Assembly: GCA_026415295.1 (NCBI GenBank)
Contig: JAOAHJ010000003.1
Coordinates: 1-64,000, forward strand
Source of the DNA: Spirochaetota bacterium
Lineage (GTDB): Bacteria > Spirochaetota > JAAYUW01 > JAOAHJ01
Direction: 5' to 3'
DNA: 64,000 bases
The translations under genes were made by a program, and so were the position numbers. Every line of letters begins with the position of its first letter. The first letter of the stretch is position 1. This document shows positions 55,044-63,417 of this stretch, one piece after another. A model generated the notes under the pieces. It was not told the DNA's origin, made no database searches, and saw only the letters and a program-made list of their open reading frames with translations.

Positions 55044-55071
55044 TTGACAAAATTGGTTAATTAATTAATAT
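55044..55071 (+). promoter_or_regulatory. Promoter of ackA
   Basis: TTGACA (55044-55049) and TAATAT (55066-55071) are separated by 16 bp, 22 bp before the ackA start codon and just upstream of its GGAG ribosome-binding site. Confidence 0.6.
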
Positions 55072-55093
55072 TTAGCAAAAATTAGGAGTTTTT

Positions 55094-56305
55094 ATGAAAA
55101 TTCTGGTATTAAATTGTGGTTCTTCTTCTGTAAAATATCAATTAATTAATATGGTAAATGAAGAAGTTATCGCATCAGGACTTGTTGAGAGAATTGGTGG
55201 TGAAGAATCGATATTTTCTTATAAACCTGGTAACAAAGATAAAATAAAGTATGTAAAAGAAGGTATGGATCATGCTAAAGCTATGAATGAAATAATATCT
55301 ATGCTGACTTCTAAAGAAAATGGAGTAATTAGTTCAATCAAAGAGATTGATGCAGTTGGACATAGAGTTGTTCATGGAGGTGAATATTTTATAAAATCTG
55401 TGATAATTAATGATGAGGTTATAAAAAAAATTGAAGAATGTATAGAACTTGCACCTCTTCATAATCCTGCTAACTTAAAAGGAATAAAAATAATGATGGA
55501 TCTTTTACCAGGTGTTAAAAATGTTGCGGTTTTTGATACTGCTTTTCATCAAACTATGCCAGATTATGCTTATATTTATCCTTTACCTTATAGGTTTTAT
55601 AAAGATTTTAAAATTAGAAGATATGGTTTTCATGGAACTTCTCATAGATATGTATCAATAAAAGCAGCAGAATATTTAAATAAAAAAATAGATAAATGTA
55701 ATTTAATAACATGTCATTTGGGTAACGGTGCTTCAATCACTGCAATTAAAAATGGAGTATCAGTGGATACATCAATGGGCTTTACTCCTCTTGAAGGTTT
55801 AATGATGGGAACAAGAACAGGAGATATTGATCCTGCTATAGTATTGTTTTTAATTGATAAATTTGGGATGACGACAACTCAGGTAAATAATATTTTGAAT
55901 AAAGAATCAGGTTTACTTGGAATATCCGGAATTTCAAATGATATGAGACTAATAATAGAAGAAAGAGATAAAAATAAAAATAAATTAGCAGCACTTTCAC
56001 TTGATATATATGTTTATAAAGTTAAAAAATATATTGGTGCATATATTGCAGCTTTAGGAGAAGTCGATGCTTTAATATTTACTGCTGGTGTTGGAGAAAA
56101 TGATTCAGAAATTAGAGAAAGAGTATGTGAAAATATGGAAAATTTTGGAATAAAGCTAGATTTAAAGAAAAATGTTGAGCTGAATAGAAAAGAAGGAATT
56201 ATCTCAACTTCAGATTCTAAAGTTAAGGTTATTATAATCCCAACTAATGAAGAATTGATGATTGCCAAAGATACATATGAACTTATCAAAGAAAAAGGTA
56301 AATAA
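55094..56305 (+). CDS. ackA: Acetate kinase
   Basis: AckA forms ATP from acetyl phosphate and ADP, the final energy-yielding step of acetate fermentation. The 403-residue protein has VLNCGSSSVKYQL, AVGHRVVHGGE, VFDTAFHQTMP (catalytic Asp), RYGFHGTSHRYVS, HLGNGASI, DTSMGFTPLEGLMMGTRTGDIDP and FTAGVGEND. The pta gene is not adjacent. It has its own promoter, an AGGAG site and a downstream hairpin. It fits with lysine or amino-acid fermentation suggested by kamDE and kce. Confidence 0.97.
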   Translation: MKILVLNCGSSSVKYQLINMVNEEVIASGLVERIGGEESIFSYKPGNKDKIKYVKEGMDHAKAMNEIISMLTSKENGVISSIKEIDAVGHRVVHGGEYFIKSVIINDEVIKKIEECIELAPLHNPANLKGIKIMMDLLPGVKNVAVFDTAFHQTMPDYAYIYPLPYRFYKDFKIRRYGFHGTSHRYVSIKAAEYLNKKIDKCNLITCHLGNGASITAIKNGVSVDTSMGFTPLEGLMMGTRTGDIDPAIVLFLIDKFGMTTTQVNNILNKESGLLGISGISNDMRLIIEERDKNKNKLAALSLDIYVYKVKKYIGAYIAALGEVDALIFTAGVGENDSEIRERVCENMENFGIKLDLKKNVELNRKEGIISTSDSKVKVIIIPTNEELMIAKDTYELIKEKGK

Positions 56306-56307
56306 AA

Positions 56308-56334
56308 AAAGGGGGGAACATTATATCCCCCTTT
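56308..56334. terminator. Terminator between ackA and tRNA-Ser
   Basis: AAAGGGGG (56308-56315) pairs with CCCCCTTT (56327-56334) around an 11-nt loop. The T-run is strong on the minus strand (seven T), serving the convergent tRNA-Ser, and weaker on the plus strand after ackA. It is probably bidirectional. Confidence 0.8.
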
Positions 56335-56376
56335 ATTATTATTTCATTATTATTAATAATAATTGATTAATAAAAT

Positions 56377-56468
56377 CGGAGAGAGAGGGATTCGAACCCT
56401 CGGTAGAGCTTTATCAGCCCTACAACTCCTTAGCAGGGAGCCCGATTCGACCACTCTCGCATCTCTCC
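56377..56468 (-). tRNA. tRNA-Ser (anticodon GCU)
   Basis: The 92-nt tRNA has the acceptor stem GGAGAGA/TCTCTCC, discriminator G as usual for serine, a long variable arm, T-arm GGTTCGAATCC and anticodon loop CTGCTAA (GCT). CCA is not encoded. Confidence 0.95.
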
Positions 56469-56477
56469 ATTTCCTTT

Positions 56478-56505
56478 AATATAAATTATATATTTAAAAA
56501 ATCAA
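56478..56505 (-). promoter_or_regulatory. Promoter of tRNA-Ser
   Basis: TTGATT (56505-56500) and TATATT (56483-56478) are separated by 16 bp on the minus strand, immediately before tRNA-Ser. Confidence 0.45.
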
Positions 56506-56576
56506 TACAAATATATTGAAAAACTATATTTAAATATTTTAAAAATCAAATAATTAAATTTTAATTATTTTTAATT

Positions 56577-58259
56577 ATGGAGTTAAAAAAAAACAATATA
56601 TTGTGTTTTAATTATGCCATTTTTGGTTATCCTGTTTCCCATAGTTTAAGTCCTGTTTTAATGAAATATTTTTGTGATTTATTTAATAAAAACAGAAAAA
56701 AATTTAATTTTAACTGGAATATATTATTTAATTGTTTCAGAATTAATGATATTAATCTATTTAATAGTAGCTTTATAAATGATATTAGTCTTGATTTTTG
56801 TAATTTTACAACACCTTATAAATTAAAGGATAACTATTATGAAGTAGGTTTTGAAAATAATTTAGAAACAAATGATAAAATATTGATGACATGTTTTGAT
56901 AATTATAATACTTTTTCAAATTTAATTAATAAGAAAATAAATACTGACTATTTAGGAATATATTATTCTATAAAAGAAATATTAGAAACTGAAAAGAGAG
57001 TTAATAATAAAACAAAGGGTATTTTTGATTATATAATTATCATAGGAAAAGGACATACTGCTTTTTCAGCAATTAAAGCTTTAAATATTGTCGGAGTTAA
57101 AGAAATTAATATTTTTTATAAAAACAAAGATGATAATAGATTAAATTTAATAAAAAATTCTTTTCACAAATTAAAATTAAATTTTTTATCTATAAATGAA
57201 ATTTCAAACTATATTAATTCTGAGATATCAATTAATGAATGTAATATTTTGTTTATTAATACTTCAGATCAAGATATTATTGATTTATATCACTTAGAAT
57301 TAGTAATTTATAATTTACTTGATAAAAATAAAAAAATTAATTTATATATAGTTGATCTAAGTTATAGTAAAACCCCTCTTTATAAATGGGTTAATTATTT
57401 CAAGAAATCTAATATTAAATATATTTCTCCAATTTCCATTTTTTTCTATCAAGGTTTTTTTTCATATCTTTTTTTTATTAATTCTTTTTTTATCTCTGAA
57501 CATGGTTTGGAAATTGGAAAAAAATTTATTAAAAACTTTAATATATTTTTTCTTCTTAATAGGGAAGAAATAAAAAATAAATTTTTAATAAACTTAAAGA
57601 GGTTTATTAGAAAAGAATATAAAAGAAATATTTCTTTTATTGGATTTTCTTATTCTGGTAAAAGTGAAATTTTAAAAAAATTTAAGGATTTAAAAAATAA
57701 AAATGAAAAAGATTTAATTTTTATTAATTCTTTATATGATCTAGATAAATTTATTGAAGATAATTTAAATATAACAGTTTATAAGTTATTTGAAAAAGGA
57801 GGAGAAAAAAATTTTAGAAATTTAGAATATCAGTTTTTAAAAAGACTTTTAAAAATAATTAGTACAAAACATAAAAATAAAATGTTAAATTTAATTAGTA
57901 TGGGAGGGGGAGTTTTAGAGAATGAAAAAACATCGAAAATTCTAAAGTATAGATTTTATAATATGTATATATATATTAAGGATTTTGATACTATTTATAA
58001 AAGGTTTTTATTTGATAAATACAAAGAAAGACCACTATTTAAGCAAAATTATAATAAGATAAAGGAATTATTTTATAAAAGAAAAAAAATTTATCTAGAA
58101 TTTGCTAATTTATTAATTAATGGAAATGATTTAGAGTTTAATAATGAATTATTGCATGTAGGTGAAAATGAGATTGAAAAGAGGATATCTAATCTTTACG
58201 AAATGGTAAAAAGTGAAGCTATAAATTTATATAATTTTTTAATTAATTTTAATATTTAA
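56577..58259 (+). CDS. Bifunctional shikimate dehydrogenase / shikimate kinase fusion
   Basis: The 560-residue protein joins two shikimate-pathway enzymes. Residues 1-310 are AroE-like: shikimate-binding SHSLSP (21-26), catalytic K82 (TTPYK), D124 (INTDYLG), a nucleotide-binding segment IIIIGKGHTAFSAIKAL (153-169) and a C-terminal FYQG (Q292). Residues 350-545 are AroK-like: P-loop GFSYSGKS (356-363), DLDKFIE (388-394), FEKGGEKNFRNLEYQFLKRL (405-424), GGG (443-445) and ERPLF. Both active-site sets are present, so both activities are likely, converting 3-dehydroshikimate to shikimate 3-phosphate. The two halves are in one uninterrupted frame. There is no Shine-Dalgarno. It is in the divergent region from tRNA-Ser. 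Confidence 0.85.
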   Translation: MELKKNNILCFNYAIFGYPVSHSLSPVLMKYFCDLFNKNRKKFNFNWNILFNCFRINDINLFNSSFINDISLDFCNFTTPYKLKDNYYEVGFENNLETNDKILMTCFDNYNTFSNLINKKINTDYLGIYYSIKEILETEKRVNNKTKGIFDYIIIIGKGHTAFSAIKALNIVGVKEINIFYKNKDDNRLNLIKNSFHKLKLNFLSINEISNYINSEISINECNILFINTSDQDIIDLYHLELVIYNLLDKNKKINLYIVDLSYSKTPLYKWVNYFKKSNIKYISPISIFFYQGFFSYLFFINSFFISEHGLEIGKKFIKNFNIFFLLNREEIKNKFLINLKRFIRKEYKRNISFIGFSYSGKSEILKKFKDLKNKNEKDLIFINSLYDLDKFIEDNLNITVYKLFEKGGEKNFRNLEYQFLKRLLKIISTKHKNKMLNLISMGGGVLENEKTSKILKYRFYNMYIYIKDFDTIYKRFLFDKYKERPLFKQNYNKIKELFYKRKKIYLEFANLLINGNDLEFNNELLHVGENEIEKRISNLYEMVKSEAINLYNFLINFNI

Positions 58260-58391
58260 ATTAAAATTTAATTAAATTAATATGATTTTTTAAAAGATTA
58301 TAATTAGAATAAAAAAAGTATAAAAAATATTTTATTTTGCTGAAATTTAAGTTATTTAAATTTTAATTATTTATTATTTTTATAAATTTTT

Positions 58392-59378
58392 TTAAACTCT
58401 ATATGCACTCCCAAGTACATTAATATTTTTTTGTTTATACATTTTTATAAGTTCATCCCTTGCTGGTTGTAAATATTTTCTTGGATCAAAATTTGAAGGA
58501 TCTTTAGCTAAAGCTTCCCTAATTTTAGCAGTCATTACAAGTCTGCCATCTGAATCTATATTAATTTTGCAAACAGCAGATTTAGCAGCTTCCCTTAATT
58601 GTTCTTCGGGAATACCGACAGCTCCTTCCATTTTGCCTCCATATTTATTTATCATCTCAACATAATCTTGAAGTACTGAAGAAGCACCATGTAAAACAAT
58701 AGGAAATCCAGGAATCCTTTTTTCTATTTCATGTAAAATATCAAATCTAAGAGGTGGTGGATTCTCACCTGGTTTGAGTTTAAATTTGTATGCTCCATGA
58801 GAAGTTCCTATTGCAATTGCAAGTGAATCAACTTTTGTTTTAGTAACAAAGTCTTCAACTTGATTAGGATCAGTATATATATGCTTATCGGAAGAAACAT
58901 GTTCTTCCATACCAGCTAAAATTCCGAGTTCTCCTTCAACTGTAACATCAAACTGATGAGCATATTCAACTACCTTTTTAGTCAGAGCTACATTTTCCTC
59001 GTAAGGCAGATGAGATCCATCTATCATAACTGAAGAAAATCCATGTTCGATGCAACTTTTACATAGTTCAAATGAATCACCATGATCTAAATGTAAAACT
59101 ATTGGTATTGGTTTTAAATTTAAGCTTTTTGCAAGCTCTTTCATCATTTCAATAGCACCCTGTGCCATATATCTTAGCATTGTCTGGTTTGCGTATTGTC
59201 TTGCTCCTTTTGAAACTTGTAGAATGACTGGGGATTGAGTTTCTGTACAGGCAGTTATAATAGCTTGCAATTGTTCCATATTATTAAAATTGTATGCGGG
59301 TATTGCATAACCACCTTCAATTGCTTTTTTAAATAATTCTTTAGAGTTAACAAATCCAAGGTCTTTATAATTTACCAT
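58392..59378 (-). CDS. fba: Fructose-bisphosphate aldolase, class II
   Basis: This zinc-dependent glycolytic enzyme cleaves fructose 1,6-bisphosphate. The 328-residue protein has AIPAYNFNNMEQ, the HLDHGDSFE segment (D98 catalytic, H99 zinc ligand), VMIDGSHLPYEENV, VEGELGILAGMEE, AIGTSHGAYKF and IVLHGASSV. Length and motifs match the class IIB type of many anaerobes. AAAGGAG precedes the start and a promoter lies at 59459-59431. Confidence 0.96.
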   Translation of the reverse strand: MVNYKDLGFVNSKELFKKAIEGGYAIPAYNFNNMEQLQAIITACTETQSPVILQVSKGARQYANQTMLRYMAQGAIEMMKELAKSLNLKPIPIVLHLDHGDSFELCKSCIEHGFSSVMIDGSHLPYEENVALTKKVVEYAHQFDVTVEGELGILAGMEEHVSSDKHIYTDPNQVEDFVTKTKVDSLAIAIGTSHGAYKFKLKPGENPPPLRFDILHEIEKRIPGFPIVLHGASSVLQDYVEMINKYGGKMEGAVGIPEEQLREAAKSAVCKINIDSDGRLVMTAKIREALAKDPSNFDPRKYLQPARDELIKMYKQKNINVLGSAYRV

Positions 59379-59430
59379 AAAATCTCCTTTTATTTTTTTT
59401 ATTTATTATTTTATTTTGAATATTAAAATT

Positions 59431-59459
59431 ATATTATTAAGTAAGAAAATTATATTCAA
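59431..59459 (-). promoter_or_regulatory. Promoter of fba
   Basis: TTGAAT (59459-59454) and TAATAT (59436-59431) are separated by 17 bp on the minus strand, about 55 bp before the fba start codon. Confidence 0.45.
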
Positions 59460-59660
59460 TAAATTTTTTTACCTATAAAAATTTTAATATAAAAAATTAA
59501 AATTTAAAGTTAATTTGGATTTAGAAAAGAAAAAGATTTTATAAAGTATGGGAAATATTTATAAATAATTTAAAAATATTTTTATAATAAAAACTTATTT
59601 TGAATATTTGAATTAAAATGTAAAAGTGTTATTTTAAAAAAAATTATTGGAGGAATAGTT

Positions 59661-60827
59661 CTGGAAACTATACTTATTCGATATTCTGAACTTGCCTTAA
59701 AAAAGGGGAATAGAAGTTATTTTGAATCAGTTTTAATTAATAATATAAAAAATAAATTGAAGAATATTATAGTTATTAAAGAATTTGGAAGACTTTATAT
59801 TCAGAAAGAGAGCTTTAGTGAAAATGAAATTAAAAATTTAAGTGAAATACCTGGTATTAAGTCGTTTTCTAAAATATATTTTTGTAATAAAAATATTGAT
59901 GATATTACCGATTTTTGGATCAAGAAAATAGAAGAGAATAATCTTATAAAAGATGGAACAAGTTTTTATTTTAGTACTAAAAGAATTGATAAAAGTTTTA
60001 GTTTGCATTCAGATGAAATTTCAAGATTTATTGCAAAAAGAGTTTTAGAATTTTTTAAAGATAAATATAAAAATATAGAAGCAAGATATAAAAATGTTGA
60101 TATTACATTTTATACTGAAATTAGAAAAGATTTTACATTTATTTATTGGGAAAAGATAGAAGCTGTTGGAGGTTTACCTTTAAGTACTACAGGTAAAGGG
60201 CTTGCTCTACTTTCAGGAGGAATTGATTCCCCAGTTGCTTCTTATCTTATGATGAAAAGAGGTATGAAGATTGATTTTATTCATTTTGAATCACCTCCGT
60301 ATACAACAGAAAAATCAAGAGAGAAAGTATTAAATTTAGCAAGAGAACTAAAAAAATTTGAAAATAGAGCTAAAATATTTATTGTTCCTTTTACTAAAAT
60401 TCAGGTTGCAATAAGAAAAAATTGTAATATTGAATTCTTAACTATTTTAATGAGAAGAGCTATGTTTGAGATTTCAGAAAAAATAGCAACAAAATTTAAT
60501 TATGATGTCCTCATTACGGGAGAATCACTTGGACAGGTTGCTTCACAAACTGTTAATTCTATAAAAGTCATAGAAGACATAATAAAAATTCCAGTATTTA
60601 GACCTTTGATTGGTCTTGATAAAGAAGAAATAATAGAATATTCAAAAAAAATAAATACTTTTAATATTTCTATTTTACCTTATGAGGATTGTTGCACTAT
60701 ATTTGTCCCAAAGCACCCTAAAATTAATCCTTTATTGGAAGAAGTAATGGATGAAGAGAAAAAATATAAAGATGAAAAACTTTTTGAAGAAGTATTAAAC
60801 AATATTGAGATAATTGAAATTAGATAA
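59661..60827 (+). CDS. thiI: tRNA 4-thiouridine synthase ThiI, apparent CTG start codon
   Basis: ThiI adenylates U8 of tRNA for sulfur transfer. Starting at CTG 59661 the protein is 388 residues, as usual for the rhodanese-less type, and begins (M)ETILIRYSELALKKGNRSYFE, which is the conserved ThiI N-terminus. A THUMP domain follows (about 60-165), then the PP-loop LLSGGIDSPVASYLM. No ATG, GTG or TTG lies in frame upstream, while GGAGG ends 7 nt before the CTG. The first canonical codon, TTG 59757, lacks a Shine-Dalgarno and would cut off 32 conserved residues. The C-terminal rhodanese domain of the E. coli enzyme is absent; the DCC Cys pair near the C-terminus is retained. Confidence 0.9.
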   Translation: METILIRYSELALKKGNRSYFESVLINNIKNKLKNIIVIKEFGRLYIQKESFSENEIKNLSEIPGIKSFSKIYFCNKNIDDITDFWIKKIEENNLIKDGTSFYFSTKRIDKSFSLHSDEISRFIAKRVLEFFKDKYKNIEARYKNVDITFYTEIRKDFTFIYWEKIEAVGGLPLSTTGKGLALLSGGIDSPVASYLMMKRGMKIDFIHFESPPYTTEKSREKVLNLARELKKFENRAKIFIVPFTKIQVAIRKNCNIEFLTILMRRAMFEISEKIATKFNYDVLITGESLGQVASQTVNSIKVIEDIIKIPVFRPLIGLDKEEIIEYSKKINTFNISILPYEDCCTIFVPKHPKINPLLEEVMDEEKKYKDEKLFEEVLNNIEIIEIR

Positions 60828-61014
60828 GAGATAAAAGTTCAATTTATATAAAGAGTTGTATTTATTAAGTAAAAATTTATAATTATAGTTGAATTATTGT
60901 AAAATTTATTAATTTTTTTAATTTTTTATTTTTTTTAATTATACTTATAAAACAATTAAATTTTATTAATATTTTATAATTTTTAATATATGAATTATTT
61001 TGATACTTAAAATT

Positions 61015-62013
61015 ATGAAAAAAAGGTTTATAGATTTAATAAAACATATAAAAATAAACTCATATGAAGTTATAATTCAACTGCATAATTTCCCTGATCC
61101 TGATTCTATTGCCTCTGGAATAATGTTGAAAAAAATATTTGATAATTATAATATTAATTCAATTATTTGTTATTTTGGTTCAAATCAAAAAAGAATTATT
61201 AATAAATTTCTTTTTCAAATAAATAATGTGCCTATTTGTGAATTAAAAGATAAAAATGAGATAAAACAAAAAATATTAGAAAATCCTAAAAGTGTTGTTT
61301 TTTGTGTTGATGGAAATCCTATTAATTCAAATTTTATTAGGTTACCATTTAAATATTTGGGCTACATTGATCATCATAAAAGTATAAATTTAAAAGAAAA
61401 AAATAGCAAAAAAGAAAATATTAAAATATTAAAAAAATATATTTTTTCATATTCTAATATAGGTGCAACTTCCACAATTTTGTTTGATTTAAGTCGAAAA
61501 CTGAAAATTAAGCTATCAAAGAATATACTACTATTGGCTGCTTTGGGTATATATACAGATACATTTGGCTTGAGAAGGAATGTTAGCAATAAAGATCTTA
61601 ATATATTTTTTAATATATATAAAAAATTGGATAAAGATAAATTTCTTTATTTTTCTGAAAATTCTTTTGAAATAAATGATATAAAATATCTTAAAGAAGC
61701 ATTTGAAAATTTAGTTATTAAAGATAATGTTGCAAAAACTTATGTGTCTTCATTAGAAGATCCCAATCTTTTAGGTATAATTGGTGATCTTTTTATAAGA
61801 ATAGTTGAAGTAAAAATTATTATAATATTTGGTTACTCAGAAAAAAATATATTTTTTTCGACAAGATCAAAATATAAGGAAGCTGATTGTTTTACATTTA
61901 TTAGAGATAATTTTGGTTCTCTTGTATCTTTTGGAGGACATTCAGAAATGGCTGCTGGGGTTTTTAAAGATTATAAATCCAAAAAATATATAGAAAATTT
62001 TATTAATATGTAA
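61015..62013 (+). CDS. DHH family phosphoesterase (NrnA/RecJ-like)
   Basis: The 332-residue protein resembles bifunctional oligoribonuclease/pAp phosphatase-type proteins. Metal-binding motifs are HNFPDPDSIASG (motif I), FCVDGNP (motif II), YIDHHKS (DHH) and a later D in AALGIYTDTFGL. The C-terminal DHHA1 domain shows VSFGGHSEMAAGVF. Members degrade nanoRNA, pAp or cyclic dinucleotide products; the choice among these is not possible here, though linear pGpG from c-di-GMP would be of interest given the PilZ proteins. TTG 61000 is in frame upstream, but ATG 61015 seems the better start; neither has a clear Shine-Dalgarno. Confidence 0.85.
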   Translation: MKKRFIDLIKHIKINSYEVIIQLHNFPDPDSIASGIMLKKIFDNYNINSIICYFGSNQKRIINKFLFQINNVPICELKDKNEIKQKILENPKSVVFCVDGNPINSNFIRLPFKYLGYIDHHKSINLKEKNSKKENIKILKKYIFSYSNIGATSTILFDLSRKLKIKLSKNILLLAALGIYTDTFGLRRNVSNKDLNIFFNIYKKLDKDKFLYFSENSFEINDIKYLKEAFENLVIKDNVAKTYVSSLEDPNLLGIIGDLFIRIVEVKIIIIFGYSEKNIFFSTRSKYKEADCFTFIRDNFGSLVSFGGHSEMAAGVFKDYKSKKYIENFINM

Positions 62014-62107
62014 ATAATTATTCTACTTAAAATTTAATTTAAAATTTGTATTAAGTTTTTATTGAAATAGAATTTTGAAAATGTAAATTTAAAAAAAAGG
62101 ATCCTTT

Positions 62108-63196
62108 ATGGCTGGTAGAGGAAAAATTCAAATATTTTCTGGAAGAGCTTGTAAAGATTATTCAAATAAAGTTTTGAAATATTTAAAAGAAATAAATGAA
62201 TATACTCAAAAGTTTGTAGATCTTGCAGGTGAAACAAAAGTTAAACAATTTTCAGATGGGGAAATGGAAGTAGAAATAATGAATTCAGTTAGAAGGAAAG
62301 ATGTTTATATTATTCAAAATAATGCTCTAAGAAATGAAGTTTCCCTTTCAGTTCATGAAAATAAAAGTGAGCTTTATCATATGATAGATGCATTAAAAAG
62401 AGCAAGAGCAGAAACTATTACAGTTATAGAACCATATATATCTTGTGCAAGGAGTGATAGAGCAACAGGGCGAAGTTCTGTTGGTTTGTGGATTCATTTC
62501 AATACTATGATAAATCTTGGTGCTTCACATATCATAACTTTTCAACTTCATTCAGCTAAGTCTACTGCAATAGTAGATCCAAATAAATGTTACATAGACA
62601 ATATTCCTATTATATCTTTGCTTGAAAAACATATTTTAAAAAATTATATTAAAACTAAGGAATTTTTTGAAAAAGAGGTAGCTAAAAATTGGACAATATG
62701 TTCTGTAGATGCTGGAGGAGAGAGCATTGCAAGGGAGGTTGCTGCTACATTTAACTGTCAATTAATTATTGGATACAAAAAAAGAAATTATAATTCTGTT
62801 AATCAAGTTGAAAAAGTTTCAATTCTGACTGATCAGAATTTGGAAGGAAAAACTGTCTGGGTTATTGATGATATGATTGATACAGGTGGATCCGTTTTTG
62901 AGCTTGTAAAAGCTATTAAAAATTATGGAGTTAAAACTATTAATATTGCTGTTGTACATCCAGTATTTTCAGGCAAAGGTGTAGAAAGATTAAAAATGTT
63001 ACATGATGATGGTTTTTTAGATAAACTTATTGTTTGTGATACTTTAGCTATTGATGAAAATTTAAAAAAAGAGCTTTCATTTATCGATGTAGTAGAAACT
63101 TCACCTTTACTTGCTAATATAATTTATAAAACAAATATTGGTGAATCTTTAAATGAATATTTTATTCCTATAAATCCTTATGATTTTATTGAATAG
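62108..63196 (+). CDS. prs: Ribose-phosphate pyrophosphokinase
   Basis: The enzyme makes PRPP for nucleotide, histidine and NAD synthesis. The 362-residue protein is longer than the usual 310-320. It shows IQIFSGRACKDYSNKV, KQFSDGEMEVEI, VYIIQNN (instead of the usual IQS), the ARSDRATGRSSVG flexible-loop region, ICSVDAGGESIAREVA and the PRPP-binding loop WVIDDMIDTGGSV. Extra residues lie around 88-98 and 178-195. The divergence is notable but the catalytic segments are recognisable. AAGGATCCTTT precedes the ATG. It serves pyrF, guaA and nadA pathways in the window. Confidence 0.9.
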   Translation: MAGRGKIQIFSGRACKDYSNKVLKYLKEINEYTQKFVDLAGETKVKQFSDGEMEVEIMNSVRRKDVYIIQNNALRNEVSLSVHENKSELYHMIDALKRARAETITVIEPYISCARSDRATGRSSVGLWIHFNTMINLGASHIITFQLHSAKSTAIVDPNKCYIDNIPIISLLEKHILKNYIKTKEFFEKEVAKNWTICSVDAGGESIAREVAATFNCQLIIGYKKRNYNSVNQVEKVSILTDQNLEGKTVWVIDDMIDTGGSVFELVKAIKNYGVKTINIAVVHPVFSGKGVERLKMLHDDGFLDKLIVCDTLAIDENLKKELSFIDVVETSPLLANIIYKTNIGESLNEYFIPINPYDFIE

Positions 63197-63417
63197 TTAA
63201 GAGTTGAATTTTTTTAGTTATGCTTTTTGTCTTTTTTATTGTAAAATAAAATTACAAATATTTAATTTATAATTTTTAATATTTAGTATAAAATATATTT
63301 TAAAAACTTTTAATAAATATTATTAAGTATAAACATAAATTTCCTAATTTTATTTAAATTAAGTTGAAAAATTTAGAGTATAAATTATATTTAAATAAAT
63401 AAAATTAGGAGAAGACT

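Noticed and set aside
62098-62109. Palindrome AAAGGATCCTTT at the prs ribosome-binding site
   Set aside because: It is short, has no loop space for a stable hairpin and contains a BamHI-like hexamer by chance; no regulation can be argued from it.
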